In this document: positions 48,401 through 63,400 of the stretch, one piece after another
Layout of the letters: each line of letters opens with the position of its first letter
Numbering within the stretch: the stretch's first letter is position 1
DNA from: Nematostella vectensis
Lineage: Eukaryota; Cnidaria; Anthozoa; Actiniaria; Edwardsiidae
Assembly (NCBI RefSeq): GCF_932526225.1
Contig: NC_064041.1
Coordinates: 1,624,699 to 1,688,698, forward strand
Direction of reading: 5' to 3'
DNA length: 64,000 bases
The notes under the pieces: generated by a model
Seen by the model: the letters and a program-made list of their open reading frames with translations, nothing else
Told to the model about the DNA's origin: nothing
Database searches by the model: none
Made by a program: the position numbers and the translations under genes

Positions 48401-51400
48401 GAATAACACACAGAGAAGCATGGATGAACACACGAACACATGAATAACACACTTTATTAGAATAAACCGCACGCCAACTGCGGGCGCGCCTAAGTGCTAA
48501 TAACAAACTAACAAACGTTTATCTTTTTGGTTCTTTACTCATTCGGCGGAAAATGTGCCTCACCAAATCTGCATTGGTACAATTTTTTTCTTTCATTTGG
48601 GCGAACATGTTCTTTAACTCCCCACAAATGGCAAATTCACCAAACTATCTCAATAACTTTGGTTTTGGGTTTCCCAATTCATGTTTCGGCTTATTATTTT
48701 GTTTATAACAGAATCCCCAAGGCATTCGGACTCAAAATTGGCAAAAGCTGTCTTCTGAGCATGGTAAGGCTATATTTTGTCGTCTAAGCTATTATATTTT
48801 ATGAACCTGAACAGCGCAAATTATCAATATCATCGCCCTTTTTGTGACCTTATGCAATATTTTAACCAAGAGACTGTCGTTTTTCTAAATCATCCTTAAC
48901 AGGCCGCGACGATCACGCGGGACACCTGTGATGTTTTAAAACAGTAGGGCCTGGGCCTTTTTATAAATAGCGGTCGGAGAAATTGTAGTAATTCAAAATT
49001 CCTGCAAGACGACGTACATCTTTAAAGCGGACTTCCAAATATGGTTGGCGATGTCCTAATAAGGAACTGACCGAGCGAGCTAGAAAAACAATAGTTGTCG
49101 AAAGATTGTTGATTTGACCCTTTATGTTATTTCCTTTTGCCCTTGCCCTCCAATGCCAGTATGTTCAAATCCCAAATATGAACTAATGATGTTACTGATT
49201 TTGATTCCTTAAGGAATAATTTCCAAAGCTCTTTCACTCGGCCCGCGTGCGATGCTGGGAAACTGGTCAATAATAGCCTATCACCATGGATACGGGGTAA
49301 GGTCACGTGGTGATGCCCGTTAGATTGAACGATCAGTTGGTCAGTACGTCAACTTATACCCCAGTACTTTATGTAGAGTTAGGGCTAGGGTTGTGTTAGG
49401 GTAAGAGATATAGTGGCCAGTTCATGGGGTATTACATGACGTACTAAGCAATCCGTTGGTCGGCCAATCACCAATGATCATAGTGTTCACCAGATCATAG
49501 TTACCAACTATGACCAGATGTATCATATAATCTTATGTTGTGCTCCTTTTCAGAATAAAACTAACACTACGGTCCATTTTGAAGTGAAACAATACGGTAA
49601 GGGACGGTTTGTTAAACAGGGAGGGGTTTTGGGTGAGAGATTCTTCAATTCCAGCATTTGAACTTATGAAATATAGCCCTTCAACCAATGAGCTTAAAGA
49701 GTAACCCTGAGAAAATATTTTAGTGCTTTAAGTACTAAAATCATGGAAGATAGAATCGAGAATCGAGATTACCCATTTTAGAGGGCTCTAAAATTGACTT
49801 TCTGGCAAACAAGAACAAACATCGAATTTCACGTATGGAGGACGAGGTCCTCCTGTGATATTGGTTTTAATGTCCTCCACTCTCACATCTATCGCCTTTA
49901 TGTACTGCTGATATTATTCTTGGTTTTCTATCGGTTATTACATATATTCGTTAGTAAACCCAAACGAAACATATTCATCAATTAATCGATTCGCTTTTTC
50001 TCGTAGTTTTACCTCGCTTCTCTGTCCGGATTATCGGACCTGACTACATTCTCCCAAAGACACGTTCTATCAAGATCGCAGTGATATCGAAGTAAGTTGT
50101 ACTCTAAGTAAGTGTTCCGCTTGTATTGTGGTCCCGATACAGGCGCTTGTATTGTGGTCCCGATGCAGGCGCTTGTATTGTGGTCCCGATGCAGGCGCGT
50201 ACCTAGGATCGGCTTAGGAGGAGTGCACGGTCAAAGGTTTCATCTGGAAAATGATTACATTTGATGGTCCTTTATAAGAAAATATGACCCCCCTCTTGGC
50301 AGTCAAGAGAGGAGGGGGGGAGGGGGGGGTTGTGCACGGTTATAGGTATCATATGGAAAGAGAATAATATTTGGACGACCCTTCATAAGAAAATGACCCC
50401 CATTCTGGCGGCAAAGAGGAGGAGGGGGGAGGGGATAGTGTCGTGCACAGTCTTATGTATCATATTTAAAACTGACAGTATTTGACGACTCTCCATAAGA
50501 AAAAAGGAGGATGGTCCCCCTGTGTTTGCACTTATAGATTGATTTTGACAGACCAGCTATACATTTAGAATAACATTGATCCTGTAAAAATATAAATGGT
50601 GCACTGGTGGATCCAACGGTGCCGTGATTTCAGTAGAACCCCTCCCCCCTCCCCCTCCTTTCTTTTTCAAGCAAAGTAATGCCTGTTCCTTTTCGAAAAT
50701 CCCGAATTCGCCAATTTAACTAATTTTTAAGATAGAGTTTTAGCATTGTTTACTAAAATGGCCAACCATGCTGTCACTGTTAGCTCATCACGTGAAGAGG
50801 TTCTGTAAAGTCTTGTGGCGAATCACCAGCTATTCCAGCAGGGTCTATTTGTTGCACGGAGATCATGTGATGACACGGCAGCCAGTATGCGGTGTAGCCA
50901 ATCAACCATACGATTTTCAACGCAACACTTCTTTGTCTAGGTACACTTATGGTAAAGCCGCCCAAGGCAGTGTTACTGTTCGACTCTCTGTCACTGGGGG
51001 AGGAAGCCCGTCTATCAGGTTCTACTCGACCACAGAAAAAGTAAGAACGGTGATAGCACCTGGGGCGAGCTAGCCCCAGACTATTTAGAAAGCCGCCGAA
51101 GGCAGTCTTAATGTTCGACTCTTTGTCACTGGGGGAGGAAGCCCGTCTATCAGGTTCTACTCGACCACAGAAAAAGTAATAACGGTGATAGCACCTGGGG
51201 CACGCTAGCCCCAGACTATTTAGAAAAAAAACGACAGTCATTTATTGATATCTCCCCTGTACTTTTGGCGCTGCTACTGGGTTCCCTGTGCCCACAGATG
51301 GACCGTGATAAAGCGCGCGGTTTTTCCCATTGCCAACCAACAGTTAACCCGGTGAGCCTAGGCTTACTAGGATTGAATAAAATCCTTTTGCTATTAGCTT

Positions 51401-54400
51401 ATTGACGGCAAATCTACACTAGACGTGGACAGCGGTTTCATCAAAAAGCATCCTTCAAGACCGTGGTTCCCGGATGGCCGGCGCCTACAAATTGAGTGTG
51501 ACGTTATCGAGGAAGCTACGGGCATGCGCGAGTCAGCGGTCGACAACAGTGTTTACTTTGTCTCGACGCCTTTTCACGTGACAATAGCAGACACCGCTTT
51601 GTTCTTCAAGCCAGGACTACCGTTTGTTGTTAAGGTATGTCACGCATTCCACATGCCTATGTGACCGCATTCGAGTCACGTCCTTGTCACGTCAGACTTT
51701 TGTCACGTTCACACACGCCACTCGATACTTCACGCATTCCCGCACGTTACCCCTCTCCCTCGTGTCCCAATCAATTGCTTTCCTTCACCTCTCCCTCAAC
51801 CCCAAGGGCCACTTTGATCTATACCACGTTAAAAATATTTTCTTGTTTCGTCTAGGATGAAGTAAACAAACGAATTTTACATTTTTTTTTCATGCTCTTT
51901 GTCATAATTTCTCACAAAACAATGGTACTCAATAGAAATCCGATATTTTGAAGAAAGTGTCTGATTTGCGGGCAGTACTAACCCATTCACCTCACCTGAT
52001 TTCAAAGCTCATTTTCTTGATGGCCAATACTGGATTACCAAGTTTGCTTGTGTTAATGTGTTATTATCTGTTGTGAGAAAAAATCAATGGATTTTATTAC
52101 TTAACTAGCATTATTATTTCACCAGAAAGTTTGTAGGTAACTGTAGGTAATTTTTAAGGGTTGGTGGTTCAGGGTCCCCTAAATGAGACATCTTCCTACG
52201 CTAGTGTTCTATTACGTTTAAACTTATTGCACCCAGATTGCTATCCATTATCCGAACAAACAACCTGCGCGTGGTATCCCTGTGGACGTTTCGGCCATGG
52301 GGAAGAAGCACAACAACACAAACGTGAACATACTGACCAAGGTCAGCGGTAAGCTGGAGAAGATCCTGCGCCAGCAGACCAATAATGCGGGAAAAGCCGA
52401 GTTCACACTGGACATCCCAAGGAACGTGAAGACGATCACCGTCAAGGTATGGAAAGCTGTTCTTAATGAAGATGGCATAACAAGCAATCTAATTTATCAA
52501 TCCTGTCAATCGTTTTTGTAAATGGTCTAAAACAGTGTGGGGGCGATCGCGCAGGAAACCTGTGATGTTCTATAACGTTAGGGCCTGGACCTAGTTTTTT
52601 GAATTGTTGGCCTTTAAATCGTTGTAAAACACGAATCCCTGCAACTGCACGGGACGTACGCAGTTGAAGGGACACAAAAAAGAGATGTTGAAAACTAGAA
52701 CGATTTTCTTAGTAAACTGTCGTTTTTTTTATGATTGCATGGCAGAAACCTTATTCATTAGTCAGATTCTGTGTGTTATAATTCACTCTTGTAACTTCAG
52801 CAAGCCCTTTGTATCGTGTACCTCGTGATTTTAAACTAGGAAAAGAGACTCGAGACGTCAGCGAAGCTAATTAACTTCCAAAAAACATTCATCATAATAC
52901 TTAAACGCTTCCGAAATTAGTTTCCTATCATGTGTAACATGTTTCCCGTAGCCAGGATTTTAAACGGGGGGTCGTTTACCCACTTAGCGGACCATTTTCT
53001 CTTACGAGGCTCCTTCTAGCTCGCAGTAGTACTCAATAATTCTTCATTAGAGTGAGAGGCTGGTTGTTAGGGGCTGACTTTAGACTGACTAGTATCATTT
53101 CACCAGGAAAAAATACCTTGTTACTTCAAGCTCTTTTGGCTCTCTCCCCCTTCGGGGAAATTGCTATAACTCAAACTTGGTGACTTTTTCTAAAATCTAT
53201 CTTCGCCATTGACATCCGTTTTTTCACAGGGTTTCCCAAAAACTAAAAAGTAGAGAATTTTTCATATTTTTGATCCTGTTTCTCAGATTTAAACGCTCTT
53301 TTCATAAGTTTGTTTAGGTGACAAGTTTCACAACAGTGCTAGAATTTTTTTTACTTCTGATATTTGGGGCGCGGGGGAGGGATGGGTAAATTTTGCTGTT
53401 GTTATAAATTTCACTAGATTTACTAGATGACATATTAAGAGCCAATATTATGCATTTTTCACTGCTATGGGCAAAAATACATGCATGCAAATACTTTTTT
53501 TCTGTAATAGTTTAATATTTTTTTTTCTTTTGCAAAAATTATAAGAATCCAAGATGGCGGATCTAAGATGGCGGACCCAAGATGGCGGAAATTCTTACAA
53601 AAAAATTGATTATATATGTTTTTATGGCTTTTTTGCTTGTAAACCCGTAAAAAAGTGGATTTTGACATATCTGAATGATGCAAAATGATTTCAACCCGAT
53701 ATCTGATAATTTAGGCAATATTTGAAAGAATATCTAGACATCATATTTATGACGTCATTGTGACGTCATATTGATTCGACCACACCCAAACTAGGGCGTG
53801 ACGATTATTTTCATGCTGGTGATCACTGCCTGTAAGTTTTATGGTCATAACCTAAGCGGTTCATGAAATACAGAGGGGGGGGGGGCTAAAAGCCCAGTCA
53901 AAGACAGCTAAAAAAGCCCAGTCTGAATAGGGTTAATGTATAAGAATCGTTGTCGTTTCGAGCATTTAGAAATGATTTAGCCCATTTTGTAGTTTAGTCA
54001 TCGCAAAATTTAAGTGAGTTGGAATGTGTGGTTTGAGCAAAAACTTTTAATTTTTTCAACTTGTAATTTTGAGGTCGCAAAAGTTTCATATGATAAGGCT
54101 TTTATTCTTATTACAGATACGAACTGCTGTTAGGGATACGATAGACCCCGATGACAACGCTGTGATCATCATCTCTGCTGAATCCTACTTCTCACAGTCA
54201 AATAGCTACTTACACATTCGCCCTAAGGTACCAAAGGTATGTACTTCGGCTCACTATATTCTGACTAACGGATTTTTTTTGGTCAACGGCTTGCTAAGAG
54301 ACGGAACCAGAAGGATGTTAAAGGTCGACGACGAGAGAAGAATATTAAAACTACAGTAAAATAGTTTATTTGTACAATTTTCATATCCTGATCACGTTAT

Positions 54401-57400
54401 AGAAAGTTCACCTTATCTTGAACGCTCTTAATATCTATTCTATCATCTCCTGTGGGTGTCCGTAGGCCAGACATAATAACGCTCTTGACATCTATTCTGT
54501 CATTTCCTGTAGGTCTCCGGCTAATTAAGACTTGGGCTTATACGCGGAACAAAATGATTTTCTTGAATATTTTAATATCTCGCGAAGTATACATGGTATG
54601 GCAATAAAGCTTGGCATAGTGGAAGATTGTGGTTGCCATGGAAACGCGTTTAATTGCATACATTTTATATAATATTTCAATAATTGCAAAAAAAATGAAT
54701 TAGCTAGAATCATTCAAGTAATAATAGGAAACATTTAGGCAAAACAATTTGGAAAGCTTAAGGCATATATTTGTTTATTGACATTGCACAGATATGAAAT
54801 AGCCTTTGCGTCTGGTCCAGCTATTAATTTTGGTGAAATATAGATTTTTTTTATGTTACCACGGTAGCCGTTGTCATGGTTACATGGTCGATCGACCCGA
54901 TGCAAAGGCTATTTATATTGGGGCTTTTGACTATGATTAAGTATATGTGTTTAGAACACCAATTTACACGGCATACGTTTGCCACATTTTCGTTTAAAGT
55001 TTTCAGATAATTATATTGCAAATATATGCACATTTACTGCTTCCATGGCAACAGACTGTGCAGATCATGTTTTTCTCCTATGGTTATTCAACTTGCCAAA
55101 TTTGGTTGTTGTAGGTTATCGCAGTCTTGTATTTTCGAAAAAAGGCCTGGATATCCGTGCATAAGCCCATAGTCGAGCCTTAATTAGCCTGAGGTGTCTG
55201 TAGGCCAGGCATAACGTTCTTGGTATCTATTCTATCATCTCCTGTAGGTGTCTGTAGGCCAGACTGCGAGGTGGGACGTATTCCAAAACCGAAATATTAC
55301 AAGTATAAGTTTCATGGTAAGGGGAGAATTCTCTTCTTTTTTTCACAGAGAACAAAGAAAATGCTCACTTATCAATATCACGCCACCTCACTAGGCCCAA
55401 TTCCTTGGCGATCACGTCGCCCATTGTTTGATCGCAAGAAGACAGGAGTACGCCTCACACAGAGAGTATGCCACACACAGAGAGACGAAGTGCCCGCAAA
55501 ATTGCCTGTGACTGTGTGTACTCTATGTTTTCTCGCGGGATAGAGCCTTCATCGACCGTGTAAATGTGTGTTTTTAGGTTCTCTCACGAGGTAGAATAAT
55601 TCTTCATCGATCCATCTCATCGTCAAGTGGAGTCAACATCGCCAGTACGTTGGCCTTCCCCGTTACACTCGCAATGGTCCCGCGGGCGCGGGTTCTCGCG
55701 TACTACGTCACGCATACGAATGAGGTTGTTGCAGATAGTGCCCTTATGGAAGTCGAGAATTGGTTTCCAAATAAGGTAAGCAAGTCGAGAATGCGTTTCC
55801 AAAATTCAAATAAGGTAAGCATGTCGAGAATTGGTTTCCAAATAAGGCAAGCAAGTCGAGAATCGGTGTCCAAATAAGGTAAGCAAGCCGAGAATGGGTT
55901 TCCAAATAAGGTAAGCAAGTCGAGAATGCGTTTCCAAAATCCAAATAAGGTAAGCATGTCGAGAATGTGTTTCCAAATAAGGTAAGCAAGTCGAGAATGG
56001 GTTTCCAAATAAGGTAAGCAAGTCGAGAATGGGTTTCCAAAATCCAAATAAGGCAAGCTAGTCGGGAATGGGTTTCCAAATAAGGTAAGCAAGGCGAGAA
56101 TGTGTTTTCAAAATCCGAATAAGGTAAGCATGTCGAGAATGTGTTTCCAAATAAGGTAAGCATGTCGAGAATGGATTTCCAAATAAGGTAAGCAAGTCAA
56201 GATTGGGTTTCCAAAATCCAAATAAGGTGAGCAAGTCGAGAATGGGTGTCCAAATAAGGTAAGCAAGTCGGGAATGGGTTTCCAAATAAGGTAAGCAAGT
56301 CGAGAATGGGTTTCCAAAATCCAAATAAGGTAAGCATGTTGAGAATGTGTTTCCAAATAAGGTAAGCAAGTCGAGAATGGGTTTCCAAATAAGGTGAGCA
56401 AGTCGAGAATAGGTTTCCAAAATCCAAATAAGGTAAGCAATTCGAGAATGGGTTTCCAAATAAGGTAAGCAAGTCGAGAATGGGTTTCCAAAATCCAAAT
56501 AAGGCAAGCAATTCGAGAATGGGTTTCCAAATAAGGTAAGCAAGTCGAGAATAGGTTTCCAAAATCCAAATAAGGTAAGCAATTCGAGAATGGGTTTCCA
56601 AATAAGGTAACCAAGTCGAGAATGGGTTTCCAAAATCCAAATAAGGCAAGCAATTCGAGAATGGGTTTCCAAATAAGGTAAGCAAGTCAAGAATGCGTTT
56701 CCAAAATCAAAATAAGGTAAGCAATTCGAGAATGGGTTTCCAAAAAAGGTAAGCAAGTCGAGAATGCGTTTCCAAATAAGGTGAGCAAGTCGAGAATGGG
56801 TTTCCAAAAAAGGTAAGCATGTCGAGAATGGGTTTCCAAATAAGGTAAGCAATTCGAGAATGGGTTTCCAAAAAAGGTAAGCAAGTCGAGAATGCGTTTC
56901 CAAAATCCAAATAAGGTAAGCAAGTCGAGACTAGGTTTTCAAATGTGGTAAGCAAGTCTAGAATGAGTATCCAAAATCCAAAGAATGTAAGCAAGCCGAA
57001 AATGGGTTTCCAAATAAGGCAAGCACGTCGAGGAAGCGTTTCCAGATAATGTAAGCAGGTCGAGAATGGGTTTTCAAAATCCAAATTATGTAAGCAAGTG
57101 GATAATGGTTTTCAAAAAGGTGAGCAATTCGAGAATGGTTTTCCAAGTAAGTTAAGCAAGTCGAGAATGGGTTTCCAATCAAGGTAAGTGAGAAGATTTT
57201 CTTAGACATGATAAACGTCACAAGATTTCCATAGGTCAGGATTAACTCAAAAATCCGCAATAGGGGAGACACGAGAGTAGTATAATAAGTATAGAATTAG
57301 CCCATTTTTGTGGAGGAATTCGTGTTTGCTGAGGTACTCCTCCGCCAAAATTCTCTATGGCAATCCCGAAAGAGCAAAAGGGTTCCCATGTTTTGATAAC

Positions 57401-60400
57401 AAAGATTTTTAAAGACCCCGCCTCCAAAATCCTCCTGTTTACCGTTTCAACTGGCAACTCACCGGGTAGAACGTTAGTACGCAATCGCATTGGGTTTCTT
57501 TATTATCTGCTCGATATCGTAACTAGATACTAATTACTACCTCACGCCACGATCTCGTGCTCCAGCACAAGCAAGCAAGTAACTGATGACATATTCCAAT
57601 CAAGTATTGTTCTTAATGAGTGAACAATGACAAGGAAGTGGTTGATTGAAAAAATTCTTTAAGATTTCTAATTAAGATTTAAAATCGACATGCTTATCAC
57701 AAGAAAACCACATTGCGCCGTTTTAAAAGATACAAGGTAGCTTTCTATTCAATTGTTAACGCTAAAACATTATTTTTCATTTATCTGTCAAATGTGGTAG
57801 GCCACATTGCCCCTCTATATGATGTTATTATATCATCTGACAGGTCTTTACCTTTATCAAAGATGTTAAAAAATGTTTTTTTCTTTATGGTCTTGATCGC
57901 ACCAGTTTTGCCTTTATAGGTTTGGCTCCAGGTCCCTACGCCAGCTAAGGGCCATCTGCCAGGCTCAACCGTGGAGGTGAAGTTGCACGCGGAGGCTGGG
58001 TCTAGAGTTGCCTTGCTGGGGGTAGACGAGAGCGTCTATTTGCTGCGTAAGAATAGTAGACTCACAGCAAAACAGGTTGGTACACATTGATACAGGGAAT
58101 CCATATTCTTATTTTTCTTCACGCTCCTCAAACCAACAGCACGATAGGCGAAACAAAAAAAACAATAGTTTTTTTTAACAGTTAAATTCCAACGCTTTTA
58201 TAGCATGTGTTTATTGTTGACCACTCTAAAATTCCTTGTACAATACCTCAGGGCTAAATAAAAGACTGACTGACTGACTGATTGATTGATAGGTTTTTCA
58301 AGCTGTCAGAGACTTAGATCTGGGATGCGGCGTGGGGCCTGGGAAAGACTCAAGTCACGTGTTTAATGTAAGTACGGTGATAGAATCCACCATCTACATT
58401 CTAGTTATCCACCATCTACATCCTAGTTATCCACCATCTACATCCTAGTTATCCACCATCTTCATCCTAGTTATCCACCATCTACATCCTAGTTATCCAC
58501 CATCTTCATCCTAGTTATCCACCATCTTCATCCTAGTTATCCACCATCTTCATCCTAGTTATCCACCATCTACATACTAGTTATCCACCATCTACATCCT
58601 AGTTATCCACCATCTTCATTCTAGTTATACACCGTCTACATCCTAGTTATCCACCATCTACATCCTAGTTATCCACCATCTACATCCTAGTTATCCACCA
58701 TCTACATCTTATTTATCCACCATCTACATCCTAGTTAACAACAACAATGATGATGATGATGATGATGATGATAATAATAGTAAGTGTAATAGTGCCATAG
58801 CCATAGCCATAGCCATAGCCATAGCCATAGCCATAGCCATAGCCATAGCCATAGCCATAGCCATAATAAAGAAATATAGCTGAAGTAATGATCGAATTTA
58901 AGGGATAAGGTGGGGGAATATGGGAAGAAATTAGCTAGGCATGTTTCGACGTTTATCTTTTCTTTCCGGCCTCCGATTCTGGTGACACAATGGCGGTCTA
59001 GAAAAGGTAAACGATTTCAGAAGCAAAACTTTAAAAGCGACGTAAACGACGCCTAAACATAAGGCTGCAGGGATTTAGAGAAGATCATTAACATTATTGG
59101 ATTACTTAGAAAGTAAACATTTTTTGTCTTCTTTATTTTTCTAGAATGCCGGCTTGTCCATTATCAGTAACAACAATCTTGCACTTAAATTTGGCCACGG
59201 TAAGATATTATATGAAGCCAAAGTTTTTAGACATGAAGTCGAGTCCAAGTCAATTGCTGGACGAGACCTTGTTTGAGTGACGCACAAACAGATTGATCAC
59301 AGTGTTGTGTCAGGTTAAAGTTTCCTTAGCGAACCAGAACGTCGCGGTTGGCCAAAGCAAGGTGGGGGTAGGGAGGGGGGGATAAAGTTCGGAGAATAAG
59401 TATGACGATTCCTTACGGGACAAGACTTTGCTTGAGTGATCACATAATAGGGGCATTGTTTTTATCGTTTGGGTGATTGGTCTTGTGGCTACTAAAGCAT
59501 CAAGGACGGAAAATGACAGATGATACAGAAAAATGGAAGGAGTTATTGCGGGGAGGGGGAGGTGTGTGAGGAGGTCATGTTAGGAAGGAAGGATGTCATC
59601 AGGTGTTATATCACGTTAATATTTGCTTGGCTACGTCTGTGATTCGCGACTAACTAATACATCAAAATGAATTTCATCACTGAACATCAAGGGACCCGTT
59701 GATGAAAACCAGAAAGCGGCTTAGCAAAAACAAACAAACAAAAACTGCCTACTTAAAGCAGGTTGAGATGTAAATATGATGAGCTGACCACAGGCCAGGA
59801 TATGTATTTTCCTAATGCTTCAATAATAGCTGTTTTTCGTGACAGCCATTTATCAAATTAGTGCGTTTTGAGTGCATAAAAATTGGTGTATGCTTATAAA
59901 CAAAAAACAATGCATCCTTTACAATAAATCGAAAGATCCCTTTGGCTTAGAGCGTGATTGTTCCACCGAGCATGCGTACCAGAGGCGTACCAAGAGGTCG
60001 TCCAAGGAGTCGACTTGCTGTGCTAGTGGGCGGATGCCGTCACGTGCTAGATGTGAGCTGCGGGCGCGGTTCTTTCTGGGAAATGTCAGCGTACAGTGCC
60101 GCAAGGATTTCTTGAAATGCTGCCGAGAGGAAACTGGGGAAGAAGGTGACATATACACACCCCCTCCCTCACGCTTCCACACATACACACACTAACAACC
60201 ACCGATCTCTATAGTGTTCAATCAGTGGATTATTAGCGGGCTAAGGGGAGTGGGGATGCCTTGCTTCTCGATACGCTCTTGGGGAAAATACAAAAACATT
60301 TCGTACACCCTCTCTGTCCTATAAAAAAAAATGATGTATAAGATCTGCCCTTTATGACAAATTTAGGACCTTGTCTGACTAGAAAAAACTACAGACAAAC

Positions 60401-63400
60401 TGTAGAATAACTAGGTTGTTTGTCGTCGGAGCACAAGAGTATGAGAGACAGGTGTAAAACATGCCACTCCAAATTCTGTTGATTTATTCCCCACATTTAG
60501 GAGCTGTTCTCTGTGCACAATTTTTTATTTGAAAAAGAGGGCCTGCGAATAAGGTTGTCTCTTTGGGTTCAATCATATTTTGTTTAGAAATTGAAGTTTA
60601 CCGCGAAAGGCAGACAAAAGAAAAAAATGCTCGTGTCGAAGAAGACATCGAAAATCAAGGACAGATTAGGAAATACTTTCCTGAAACCTGGATCTTCGAC
60701 GAATACCAGACAGGGTAAGAGTCTATTTAACAACCCGCTATTAGGGGAAAGATAGGAGATAACATAGAAAATCATAATGGGTTCTCTTACTCATATTCTT
60801 GATGTAATTGGAAGAATCATAGCCACGACAAGCTTACCCCAACCCAACCCATCTGTAGGCAAAAGGCAATTTTTTTTATTAGAGGGATTGCAACATTCTA
60901 GATTTTAGTATTGTATTGTTACAAAATGTGAATGAATGTCCCATTTTTGTCGATACGCGGTTTCTATTATACTTCCGTTTTCAAGTCTTTGCTACCGTCG
61001 TGCTCTCGTCTAAATTCCGTCACGCACTTGTTTATCTTCAGTCAATATCTCGTTTTACTTCCATAACGCTCTCACCTTACTTCCGTCATGCTCATACCTT
61101 ACTTCCGTCACACTCTTGCCGTTCACTTGTCACGCTCTCGGTTATTTGATGTCGTTTCTGTCTCATGTCTCTCAATAGACTTGATGGAAAGTTAGCGTTG
61201 CGTTACACGCTACCAGATACCATAACGACCTGGGCGGTACAGGCATTGGCCGTCAGTAACGAAACGGGATTTGGCGTGACGGAATTATCACGTGTGACGA
61301 CATTCAAGAATTTTTTTATCGCCTTACTTTTGCCTTACTCGGCTCAACGTGGCGAACAGATCTCTGTAAAAGCCGCAGTGTTCAACTACGGCGAACAAGA
61401 ATCAGAGGTACCAAGCGCAGCGCACGTTTTTTTCCCGAGTTTCGCTTGAAAATAAGTGCAAGAAAAAGCAAACGCTAGCCTGCATATAGGCGTTATTTTT
61501 CGGTATGCGTTTACTTGTGGCCGGCTAGAACAAAAAAAAGATGGCGGCCACGAATCGTCGCATAGCGAAAACACCGGGCAAACACATGCAATTAGGCTAA
61601 AGCAAGCGCAAGAGAAAGCAGCTGCTTGATATCCATGCACCTAAGCCTAGGTTTGACAGATTCTCACTTGTATTGCGCTTACTAATTGTACTTGAGCTTG
61701 CGTCCCAGAGTGAACCAGCCTTTACTAGGCTAAAACGCCTTGAAAGCTATTTCATGAATGGGCAACGGTTTACTAAACAGCCCGCCATTAGAGTAGAAAC
61801 GGAAGCTATCAACTAAACGGGTGGTATATCATGAGTTTTCCATGGGCCAAGGTTTGCTGAACAATCCACCCTTTGAGGAGAGGCGAGAGCTATCAATGAA
61901 AGGGCTAGTGTTTTGAGTTTTTCGTTGGCCACGGTTTGCTCAATAACCCACCCTTTGAGGAGAGGCGGACGCTATCAGTTAAAGGGGTAGTGTCATGCGT
62001 TTTTCGTGGGCCACGGTTTACTCTACAATCCCATTTTAGAGGAGGGAAGGCTGGTCCTCTACGCATGAATCAAGCCTTAGTTTTATCATCATTCAATGTC
62101 GATTTTTATTACGTGTGAATCAAGCCTTAGTTTTATCATCATTCAATGTCGATTTTTATTACGTGTGAATCAAGCCTTAGTTTTATCATCATTCAATGTC
62201 GATTTTTATTACGTGTGAACCAAGCCTTAGTTTTATCATCATTCAATGTCGATTTTTATTACGTGTGAATCAAGCCTTAGTTTTATCATCATTCAATGTC
62301 GATTTTTATTACGTGTGAATCAAGCCTTTCTTTCATTACCATTACAGGTCGAGGTTCACTTGACAGGTGATCCCACATATTGCTCTTCATCTGGTCCTGG
62401 GGCGAGCTCTCAGCCAATCACCTTGAGAATCGCTGGTAACGACGCCATTTCCGTCTCCTTTGTTGTGGTCCCAGTCCGACTCGGCCGTATCCCGATACGT
62501 ATCGTGGCCAAGGCGCGCTTGGCTGGTTCCCATGGAGACGACTGGACAATGGATGCCGTTGAGAAGGATTTGCTTGTAGTGGTGAGCGTATCTTACTAAC
62601 AGACAGACGGGCGGACTGACGACTATACAAGATGTATCTTTTGCTTACAATCTGTTTCCTTACAGCCTGAGGGAGTTGAGCGTCGAGTTGTCTACTCTCT
62701 AGTCATCGATCCACAAGGTAGGAGCTGTTTGTACAGAGAGAGTAGTATATTTTGCATCTTAAGAGAATATCTTATTAGATGAAACAAAATATGCTTATCA
62801 TGTGGGCAACAAATAATGTAGGGTGACTCTCTCGGGTCAGGGCAACTAGCGATTTTTTCATAGGTGTATAAACGAGCTATATACATTTTAACCTTAATAG
62901 GTGTCCTGAGAGACGAAGTGGATGCAGTGAATGGCTCAAGTCCGCCCATGTCACTCGGTTGGTATCTTATTGGCCGTATTCAGCAACGAATGGGATATAA
63001 CCCATGATGTCGACTAGTCACCCCTTTGTCATTGTTACCACTTGGAATTATTTTATATGCTCGAATTGTCAGATTGAAATCAGAGCCGGCAGCCCCCCCC
63101 CCACACACACACAAAGGGATTAAAATAACACGTTATCATTTAAAGTGAATACATAAAATTTGTTTAACCTCTCTGTAGATTTAAACGATTTCCTCCCGGT
63201 TAACATTTCCCCCGCCCCCTAAGAGTGAAGCATTTTCTGCTTTCACCCCCCCCCCCCCACCATTGGGGGGGATGGCTGATATGTGCGAGACTCTGTGTTG
63301 AGCGGGAGAGTGTAAGATGGCGGAGTAGAGGCCTTTTAAATACTTCTACACTTGCTAGATGTGACTCATGACGGCAAGCAAATCAGCAACGTGGAACTGG

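Noticed and set aside
56058-56903. 281-codon minus-strand frame
   Set aside because: Antisense translation of the C3 exon 16 donor array.
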